Source of the DNA: CAYZUC01 sp964481705
GTDB taxonomy: Bacteria; Bacillota; Clostridia; Lachnospirales; Lachnospiraceae
Assembly: GCA_964481705.1 (NCBI GenBank)
Contig: CAYZUC010000079.1
Location: forward strand, 1 to 12,993
Direction: 5' to 3'
Length of the DNA: 12,993 nucleotides
Part shown: positions 1 to 5,615 of the stretch, piece by piece
Position numbering within the stretch: position 1 is the stretch's first letter
Layout: the number at the start of each line of letters is the position of its first letter
Position numbers and translations under genes: made by a program
Notes under the pieces: model-generated
Databases searched by the model: none
Told to the model about the DNA's origin: nothing
What the model saw: the letters and a program-made list of their open reading frames with translations, nothing else

Positions 1-519
1 AGCGGTGGATATACACGTCTCGAATTCAACATTCCCTCTCGTGGATTGATTGGATACCGTGGCGATTTCATGACAGATACAAAGGGAAATGGTATCCTGA
101 ATACGGTATTCAACGGTTATGGTCCTTATAAAGGAGATATCCAATATCGTAAACAGGGCTCCCTGATTGCTTTTGAAACCGGTGAATCCATCACTTACGG
201 ACTGTTCAATGCACAGGAGCGTGGTACTCTTTTCATTGGACCGGGTGTACGTGTTTATTCCGGTATGGTGGTTGGCCAGAATGCCAAGAATGAGGACATC
301 GAATTAAATGTATGTAAGAAAAAGCAAATGACAAATACACGTTCTTCCGGAGCGGATGAAGCGTTAAAGCTGACTCCTCCTAAGATTTTGAGTCTCGAGC
401 AGGCACTTGATTTTATTGATTCGGACGAACTGCTTGAGGTAACTCCAAAAAGTCTTCGTATCCGCAAAAAGATTTTGGATCCTACCCTTAGAAAACGTGC
501 ATGGCTAAATAAGAAATAA
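1..519 (+). CDS. typA: Ribosome-associated GTPase TypA/BipA, C-terminal part (5' end outside window)
   Basis: The reading frame is open from the first base and ends at a TAA at 517-519, giving 172 residues of a protein that is usually about 610 long. What is visible is the C-terminal half of TypA/BipA, a translational GTPase related to EF-G and LepA that binds the 70S ribosome and helps growth and ribosome assembly under stress. The GTPase domain lies outside the window. Recognisable family blocks are SRGLIGYRGDFMTDTKG near the start, the glycine-rich YGPYKG, the NTRSSGADEALKL segment, and SLEQALDFIDSDELLEVTP followed by a basic tail (SLRIRKKILDPTLRKRAW). The basic C-terminus fits rRNA contact. 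The gene converges on mgtE and ends a few bases before a long hairpin. Nothing looks broken. The assignment is firm because the C-terminal blocks are specific to this family. Confidence 0.95.
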   Translation, partial: SGGYTRLEFNIPSRGLIGYRGDFMTDTKGNGILNTVFNGYGPYKGDIQYRKQGSLIAFETGESITYGLFNAQERGTLFIGPGVRVYSGMVVGQNAKNEDIELNVCKKKQMTNTRSSGADEALKLTPPKILSLEQALDFIDSDELLEVTPKSLRIRKKILDPTLRKRAWLNKK

Positions 520-524
520 GAAAA

Positions 525-570
525 ATATAATGAAAGAGCTTCCCACATAAGGGAAGCTCTTTCATTATAT
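525..570. terminator. Bidirectional hairpin terminator between typA and mgtE
   Basis: A perfect 20-bp inverted repeat (525-544 with 551-570) encloses a 6-nt loop, acataa. Read on the minus strand it is followed by a T-rich run (TTTTTCTTATTTCTTATTT), so it is a good intrinsic terminator for mgtE. On the plus strand the distal arm itself is T-rich (CTCTTTCATTATAT), which may serve typA. The mgtE stop codon (565-567) lies inside the stem. Confidence 0.85.
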
Positions 571-1896
571 TCCTAATAATCTTGTCGCGATTGCAAAATA
601 AATAATTAAAGATAATGCATCTACAATTGTCGTGATGAAGGGGCTTGCCATAACAGCTGGATCAAATCCAATCTTTTTTGCCAGCATTGGTAATGTACAA
701 CCTACAATCTTTGCAAAAAACACATCCAAAACCAATGTCATACATACTACAATAGATATCATAAGTCCGACACGATCCAAAAGCATAAGCTTTGCAAAAT
801 TGCAAACGGATAAGGTAACACCACAAAGAACCGATACTCGTATCTCTTTCCATAAAACATTCAAAATATCTTTGAATTCAATTTCATTTAAGGATAATCC
901 ACGGATAATGGTAACCGAGGCTTGTCCTCCCGCATTACCGCCGGTATCCATCAGCATGGGGATAAAAGCAGTAAGTATTACATAAGTCCCAAGGGCATCC
1001 TCATAATGAGCGATGATCTTGCCGGTAAAAGTAGCCGATACCATCAACAGCAATAACCAGGGGATTCTCTTTTTCCACGTCTCGATGACACCTGTCTTCA
1101 TGTACGGCTTATCTGTAGGAACGATAGCCGCCATTTTCTCGATATCTTCTGTTGCCTCTTCCTGCATGATATCGACAACGTCATCAACGGTAATAATTCC
1201 GACCAGTCGATTCTCTTTATCAACGACCGGCATGGAAGTAAAGTCATATTTCTGGAAGTAAAGTGCAACTTCCTCCTGATCCATCATCGTATTAATGGAA
1301 ATCACGTTATCGTTCATGATATTACCAATGATTTCCTCAGGCTTGCTGATGAGCAGGTATCTCAGTGCTGCTGTACCGACCAGCCTACGCTGTGCATCAA
1401 GTACATAGCAGATATTAATTGTTTCTTTGTCAATTCCAATCTGACGGATTCTATCAATCGCCTCAGCGACTGTCAATGTCTCTTTCAAGTCAACGAATTC
1501 GACCGTCATGATACTTCCGGCAGAGTCCTCTGGATAGCGAAGTAAATGGTTGATGTCACGCCTTGTCTCAGAATTAGCATTAGCCAACAGCTTCTTAACT
1601 ACATTAGCAGGCATTTCCTCCATCAAGTCAGTCGCATCATCTGCCATTAGATTATTAATGATGTTACTTGCTTCTCGATCCGTTAGGGATGTAATAATCA
1701 ACTGCTCGATTTCCATCGGCAGATAAGAAAAGACATCCGCTGCCATATCCTTTGGTAAAATCCGAAAAATCTTCAATAGTTCTGCTTCCGGCAGTTCCTC
1801 CAGAATCGCGGCTATATCAGCCTCATTCAGTTCTGACAGTTCCTGGCGTAACAGAGTATATTGCTTATTGTCAATCAGTTCACGAATTCTCTCCAT
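565..1896 (-). CDS. mgtE: Magnesium channel/transporter MgtE
   Basis: This 443-residue protein has the full MgtE architecture and usual length. An acidic helical MgtE_N domain (about residues 1-125) contains many E/D residues. A CBS pair follows (about 128-250; SAGSIMTVEF and FTSMPVVDKENRLVGIITVDD). The C-terminal membrane domain starts near WLLLLMVSATF (280). The pore signature PMLMDTGGNAGGQAS is at 313-327, and the conserved aspartate is D412 in DPAVMASPFITTIVDALSL, matching the Mg2+-binding Asp of Thermus MgtE. The family forms a homodimeric Mg2+ channel in the inner membrane, gated by Mg2+ binding to the N and CBS domains. The start is ATG at 1894-1896 with GGAG 7 nt upstream. The stop lies inside the shared terminator. 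The upstream leader is strongly structured and may control translation. It could be partly cotranscribed with yigZ, whose stop is 169 nt upstream. Confidence 0.96.
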   Translation of the reverse strand: MERIRELIDNKQYTLLRQELSELNEADIAAILEELPEAELLKIFRILPKDMAADVFSYLPMEIEQLIITSLTDREASNIINNLMADDATDLMEEMPANVVKKLLANANSETRRDINHLLRYPEDSAGSIMTVEFVDLKETLTVAEAIDRIRQIGIDKETINICYVLDAQRRLVGTAALRYLLISKPEEIIGNIMNDNVISINTMMDQEEVALYFQKYDFTSMPVVDKENRLVGIITVDDVVDIMQEEATEDIEKMAAIVPTDKPYMKTGVIETWKKRIPWLLLLMVSATFTGKIIAHYEDALGTYVILTAFIPMLMDTGGNAGGQASVTIIRGLSLNEIEFKDILNVLWKEIRVSVLCGVTLSVCNFAKLMLLDRVGLMISIVVCMTLVLDVFFAKIVGCTLPMLAKKIGFDPAVMASPFITTIVDALSLIIYFAIATRLLGI

Positions 1897-1994
1897 AGCA
1901 ATTCTCCATATTCTGTTTTATAGTTGGTCTTTCGATAAGTTTTATACCCTCGCTCAGGAACATCAGAGGACTGCTTTAATGTCTTCTTATTCAC
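1875..1994 (-). CDS. Possible 39-codon leader ORF overlapping the mgtE start
   Basis: A GTG at 1992-1994 is preceded by AGGTGG with 6-nt spacing, a plausible ribosome binding site. The frame then stays open for 39 codons and ends in TGA at 1875-1877, 17 nt inside mgtE in a different frame. The peptide is basic and rich in Lys, Tyr and Thr, with segments such as PERGYKTYRKTNYKTEYGEL and a tail LLWREFVN. I do not recognise it. Its SD and start codon lie inside the long helix of the leader structure, and its last codons run across the mgtE SD and ATG, so its translation would open the mgtE start region. It may be a regulatory leader peptide, in the way MgtL controls mgtA in Salmonella, or simply chance within a structured RNA. 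The GTG start and short length keep confidence low. Confidence 0.35.
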   Translation of the reverse strand: MNKKTLKQSSDVPERGYKTYRKTNYKTEYGELLWREFVN

Positions 1995-2048
1995 GAAAAA
2001 CCACCTACCTTTCGAATTGCTATATTTGTACTTACTTTAAATAAGTAC
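1895..2048 (-). ncRNA. Candidate structured 5' leader (cis-regulatory RNA) of mgtE
   Basis: Read on the minus strand, four nested or adjacent helices can form. P0 is a 10-bp hairpin at 2028-2048 (GTACTTATTT, loop A, AAGTAAGTAC). P1 is a perfect 10-bp pairing of ATAGCAATTC (2014-2023) with GAATTGCTAT (1895-1904), which covers the last G of the mgtE SD, the spacer and the AU of AUG. P2 pairs 1986-2007 with 1921-1939: 8 positions with one G-A mismatch, 6 bp, a 3-nt TGA bulge, then 5 bp. P3 is 6 bp (1966-1971 with 1946-1951). One pair in P0 and one in P2 are G-U on this strand and would be A-C mismatches on the other, which favours a minus-strand RNA. It does not resemble the M-box Mg2+ riboswitch consensus I know. 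The ligand or trigger is unknown; translational control by sequestering the start codon is inferred. Confidence 0.5.
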
Positions 2049-2065
2049 CCTCTATTTTTAACACA

Positions 2066-2722
2066 TTAATTATCAAAAATCAACACTTCTCCCTCAAATA
2101 AAGCATAGCATACAGAACTTTCTATATTGATTCCACATTTTGCATTTGTCAACTCTGTGACTGTATTTAAAATGGTTTGACAAGCTTCCTCCGGAAGCAC
2201 ACATTCCATTACCACGCTATCGGAATAGTCAGAAGAAAGTATGGGAATCTGTTCCTGTGCCAAAAAATATTGCAGCTTGCCCACACCATTGTAATCGGTG
2301 GCCAGCCTGACTCGCGAACCTGCCTTTTTCGTAATAATCACACTATTTCCAATTCCTTCTTTGGCTGCCTGCGTATAAGCTCGTACTAAGCCGCCGGTTC
2401 CTAGAAGTGTTCCCCCAAAGTATCTTGTTACAACAACAACGACATCCGACAATCCTTCCTTTTGCATTACTTCCAAAATCGGTTTTCCGGCAGTTCCCGA
2501 CGGTTCTCCATCATCCGAATAACGAACAATATCCGAGTCTTTTCCTATTATATAGGCATAACAATTATGTCTTGCGTCATAGTACTTCTTTTTCATCGCT
2601 GCTATGAATTCCAGCGCCTCTTCCTCTGAGGATGCATTCCTGACATGTGCCAGAAATCTGGATTTTTTCTCTATATACTCGCCATAACCATCCTGGTATA
2701 CCGTTCTATATTCCTGTTTCAT
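2066..2722 (-). CDS. yigZ: YigZ/IMPACT family protein (UPF0029)
   Basis: With the start chosen here the product has 218 residues, normal for bacterial YigZ. The N-terminal UPF0029 domain carries the family signature DGEPSGTAGKPIL (residues 71-83) and the block TRYFGGTLLGTGGLVRAY (99-116), followed by the usual C-terminal DUF1949-type domain (about 135-205). YigZ is related to the N-terminal part of eukaryotic IMPACT, a regulator of GCN2. Its bacterial function is not settled. The frame stays open upstream to an ATG at 2815, but a perfect sigma-A promoter at 2766-2794 would start transcription near 2760, so those upstream starts would not be transcribed from it. ATG at 2720-2722 has AGGGTG 9 nt upstream. 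A start three codons earlier (2731) is possible but sits too close to the SD. The gene is divergent from the PBP gene. Confidence 0.93.
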   Translation of the reverse strand: MKQEYRTVYQDGYGEYIEKKSRFLAHVRNASSEEEALEFIAAMKKKYYDARHNCYAYIIGKDSDIVRYSDDGEPSGTAGKPILEVMQKEGLSDVVVVVTRYFGGTLLGTGGLVRAYTQAAKEGIGNSVIITKKAGSRVRLATDYNGVGKLQYFLAQEQIPILSSDYSDSVVMECVLPEEACQTILNTVTELTNAKCGINIESSVCYALFEGEVLIFDN

Positions 2723-2765
2723 AATTATCATCACCCTATCGTATGCCATATACATCAGTTGGTAA

Positions 2766-2794
2766 ATTATATCGTAGCGTCTTGTAAATGTCAA
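2766..2794 (-). promoter_or_regulatory. Consensus sigma-A promoter of yigZ
   Basis: On the minus strand TTGACA (2789-2794) and TATAAT (2766-2771) are both perfect and separated by exactly 17 bp. The expected transcription start is near 2760, giving a leader of about 38 nt before the yigZ ATG at 2722. This should be a strong, constitutive-type promoter. It may also feed mgtE, since no terminator with a T-run is seen between yigZ and mgtE. Confidence 0.9.
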
Positions 2795-2869
2795 ACGAAC
2801 GGCTTCTCCTACCATGTCCTGTTACAATGGTTAATTAATAAAATATTCCTTTATTTAACCAACCCTTTT

Positions 2870-2878
2870 TGGTATAAT
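2870..2878 (+). promoter_or_regulatory. Extended -10 promoter of the class A PBP gene
   Basis: TGG followed by a perfect TATAAT at 2873-2878 makes an extended -10 element. No good -35 is seen at 17 bp upstream (TTTATT), which extended -10 promoters tolerate. Transcription would start near 2884, giving a very short leader of about 19 nt. That leader contains the strong SD AAGGAGG (2888-2894), 8 nt before the ATG at 2903. Confidence 0.75.
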
Positions 2879-2902
2879 GGACAGGATAAGGAGGCATCAC
2901 TT

Positions 2903-5545
2903 ATGAATTATGGTAAAAAGGGTGCAAAAAACAGGCAAAGAGCACTGTCTTCCAAATCAGCGAAGCTCGGCAAAATGTTCGGTGTGACTTTCTTCAAAGC
3001 TATGCTGTTCTGTTTTATCGCCGTACTCTTCATCGGTTTGTTTGCAGGCATTGGCTTGTTTAAAGGTGTTCTTGATTCCGCCCCTAATATATCGACGCTG
3101 GATGTAAGACCATCCAATTTTTCAAGTGTTGTATATGACAGCGAAGGAAATCAGATCACTAAGCTCGTAGCACAGGATTCTAACAGAATCTATCAGACAA
3201 TTGATAAAATCCCGATTGATTTGCAGCATGCCTTTGTTGCAATCGAGGACGAAAGATTTTATGAACATAACGGTATCGATATCAAAGGTATCATGAGAGC
3301 CGGCGTTACTGCTATCACTGACAAGAATTTCTCTCAAGGCGCCAGTACCATTACCCAGCAGTTACTGAAAAACAATGTATTTACTACTTGGACCAGTGAA
3401 TCCTCACTGGCTGATAAGTTCAAGAGGAAGATTCAGGAACAGTACCTCGCAGTAGAGCTCGAAAAAACCTATACTGCACAAATGGGAAAAGAAAAGGCAA
3501 AAGAAACCATTCTTGAGATTTATATGAATACCATTAATCTCGGACAGAATACCCTTGGTGTTCAAGCTGCTTCTCTCCGGTATTTTAACAAACCGGTATC
3601 GGATATTACCCTTTCTGAAGCAGCTGTTATTGCAGGTACTACCCAGAACCCTACGCGTTTTAATCCCATCTCCCACCCAGAGAAGAATAAGGAAAGACGT
3701 GAAAAGATTCTGAAAAACATGCTGGAGCAGAGTTATATTACGCAAAATGCTTATGATGATGCTATGGCAGATGATGTGTATTCCCGGATTCAGTCTGTTA
3801 ACGAAGAGACCGAAGAGGCTTCCATTTACTCCTATTTTGTTGATGAATTGACTTCTCAGGTTATGGAAGATTTAAAGACAAAGCTTGGATATACTGACAC
3901 ACAGGCATACAACATGCTTTACAGTGGCGGTTTGAGTGTATACACTACTCAGGACCCCCAGATTCAGAACATCTGTGACACCATCGTAGCTGATGAAGAG
4001 AATTATCCTGCGGGTACCAGATTCCTACTGGAATATGAATTATCTGTCGAGACTGCAGCAGGTGAGGCTGTCAACTACAGTTCTCAGAATCTCGAAACCT
4101 ACTTTAAGCAAAGCAATGCTGCTTTCAACCGTTTATTCACAGATAGTGAATCTGCACAGGCGGCTGTTGATGAATACAAAGCATCTGTAGTTGGTTCCAG
4201 CGATAAGGTAATTGCAGAACGCATGACGCTTACTCCTCAGCCACAGATATCGCTTACCATAATGGATCAGTCTACCGGATACGTGAAAGCTATTGTTGGT
4301 GGACGTGGTAAAAAGGATGCAAGTCTTACCCTCAATCGTGCTACTGGTACAAAGAGACAGCCTGGTTCTACTTTCAAAATCGTCTCAACGTATGCACCGG
4401 CGCTTGACAGCGCAGGTATGACACTTGCTTCTGTTGAGGTCGACGAACCATTCAGTTACGATAACGGAAGACCGGTAGCCAACTGGTATGGAAGTGCTTA
4501 TAAAGGAATCTGTACTCTTCGATATGGTATTGAACAGTCCTTAAATATTGTAACTGTTAAGTGTCTTACTCAGATCACACCTCAATTGGGTTTTGATTAT
4601 CTGAAGAATTTTGGATTCACTACTCTGGTGGACCGTGAGGTAAGACCCGATAATACTGTAGTATCCGATATTACGCAGTCTCTTGCCTTGGGTGGTATCA
4701 CGTATGGTGTTAAGAATATCGAATTGAATGCTGCTTATGCTACCATAGCAAATGGCGGTACCTATATCAAACCAATGTATTATACAAAGATTCTGGATCA
4801 CGATCAGAATGTTCTATTGGAAAACGAACCAGAGACCCGTCAGGTTATCAAGCCTACAACAGCTTTTCTTCTTACCAGCGCCATGGTTGACGTTGTAACG
4901 AAGGGAACCGGTGGATCCGTAAACTTTGGAGATATGGCTATTGCCGGTAAGACCGGTACAACCTCCGATTATAATGATGTATGGTTCTCAGGCTTTACCC
5001 CATACTATACCTGTACTACCTGGGCTGGATACGATAACAATACCAAGTTATCCGGTTCTGAGGAAAAGGCTCTCGCGAAGTCGCTTTGGAAGAAAGTCAT
5101 GTCAACGATTCACGACGGACTGGAATATCAATCCTTTAAAACACCGGAAGGTATTACCACAGCAACCGTATGTAATAAGTCCGGCAAGCTCGCAATTGAT
5201 GGTTTATGCAATCTGGACGGCAGTGCTTACACCGAATACTTTGCAGCAGGTACAGAGCCAACGGAATCCTGCGACTGTCATGTACTTGGTAATGTATGTG
5301 CTCTTACAGGACTACGGGCCTCTGACACATGCCCTTATATCACGCAAGGCGTATTTGTAGTATCACCGGAAAGTGACCTCACCGGAGGCACAATTGGTGG
5401 TGGCGGTACTGGCTGGTGTCCTCATAGTATTATCAATGGTATTCCTATGTATGATGGAAGTACCATACCAGGGGCCATTGTTCCACCTCCTGAGCAAGAT
5501 CCTATTACAGGAGCCTTATCCGGTAATACAATACCCCAACAATAG
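2903..5545 (+). CDS. Class A penicillin-binding protein (bifunctional transglycosylase/transpeptidase)
   Basis: The protein has 880 residues from ATG 2903, chosen for its AAGGAGG SD and nearby promoter; the frame is open further upstream but that part is not protein-like. A basic cytoplasmic N-terminus and one membrane segment (about 27-53) anchor it. The GT51 glycosyltransferase domain shows EDERFYEHNG with catalytic E115, QGASTITQQLLKN (145 on), RKIQEQYLAVELE with the second Glu at 179, and ILEIYMNTINLGQNTLG. The transpeptidase domain has SxxK at S489-K492, SLN at 546-548 and KTG at 683-685. It polymerises lipid II into glycan strands and crosslinks them outside the membrane. The C-terminus carries seven cysteines between residues 757 and 839 and a glycine- and proline-rich end. 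It is a PBP1a/PonA-type enzyme; the exact paralog cannot be named. It ends before a hairpin shared with htpG. Confidence 0.95.
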   Translation: MNYGKKGAKNRQRALSSKSAKLGKMFGVTFFKAMLFCFIAVLFIGLFAGIGLFKGVLDSAPNISTLDVRPSNFSSVVYDSEGNQITKLVAQDSNRIYQTIDKIPIDLQHAFVAIEDERFYEHNGIDIKGIMRAGVTAITDKNFSQGASTITQQLLKNNVFTTWTSESSLADKFKRKIQEQYLAVELEKTYTAQMGKEKAKETILEIYMNTINLGQNTLGVQAASLRYFNKPVSDITLSEAAVIAGTTQNPTRFNPISHPEKNKERREKILKNMLEQSYITQNAYDDAMADDVYSRIQSVNEETEEASIYSYFVDELTSQVMEDLKTKLGYTDTQAYNMLYSGGLSVYTTQDPQIQNICDTIVADEENYPAGTRFLLEYELSVETAAGEAVNYSSQNLETYFKQSNAAFNRLFTDSESAQAAVDEYKASVVGSSDKVIAERMTLTPQPQISLTIMDQSTGYVKAIVGGRGKKDASLTLNRATGTKRQPGSTFKIVSTYAPALDSAGMTLASVEVDEPFSYDNGRPVANWYGSAYKGICTLRYGIEQSLNIVTVKCLTQITPQLGFDYLKNFGFTTLVDREVRPDNTVVSDITQSLALGGITYGVKNIELNAAYATIANGGTYIKPMYYTKILDHDQNVLLENEPETRQVIKPTTAFLLTSAMVDVVTKGTGGSVNFGDMAIAGKTGTTSDYNDVWFSGFTPYYTCTTWAGYDNNTKLSGSEEKALAKSLWKKVMSTIHDGLEYQSFKTPEGITTATVCNKSGKLAIDGLCNLDGSAYTEYFAAGTEPTESCDCHVLGNVCALTGLRASDTCPYITQGVFVVSPESDLTGGTIGGGGTGWCPHSIINGIPMYDGSTIPGAIVPPPEQDPITGALSGNTIPQQ

Positions 5546-5570
5546 ATAAAACCGTTTTTATGTACAGCAA

Positions 5571-5615
5571 AGCGCTGGCATGCTATATGCCAGCGCTAAT
5601 TCTTTGTTTTATTTT
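5571..5615 (+). terminator. Intrinsic terminator after the PBP gene
   Basis: A perfect 11-bp GC-rich stem, AGCGCTGGCAT (5571-5581) with ATGCCAGCGCT (5587-5597), has a 5-nt loop. It is followed on the plus strand by AATTCTTTGTTTTATTTTG, a clear T-rich tail. The tail overlaps the htpG stop codon (5609-5611). On the minus strand the downstream sequence is only moderately T-rich, so it serves htpG less convincingly. Confidence 0.88.

Noticed and set aside
255..548. 97-codon minus-strand frame opposite typA
   Set aside because: It is antisense to conserved typA sequence and its start and terminator context do not support a gene.
1990..2010. T-box antiterminator-like GGTAGGTGGT
   Set aside because: It resembles the GGTGGNACC bulge core, but the rest (specifier stem, ACCGCG) is missing and mgtE is not an aminoacyl-tRNA or amino-acid gene.
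1897..2065. M-box (ykoK) Mg2+ riboswitch upstream of mgtE
   Set aside because: The gene context fits, but conserved M-box blocks (for example the CUGCUGCCC and AGACGCCAAUGGGU segments) are absent and the helices differ.
2645..2902. N-terminal extension of the PBP to 2645
   Set aside because: The extension is not protein-like, overlaps antisense yigZ and its promoter, and lacks an SD; the ATG at 2903 has AAGGAGG.
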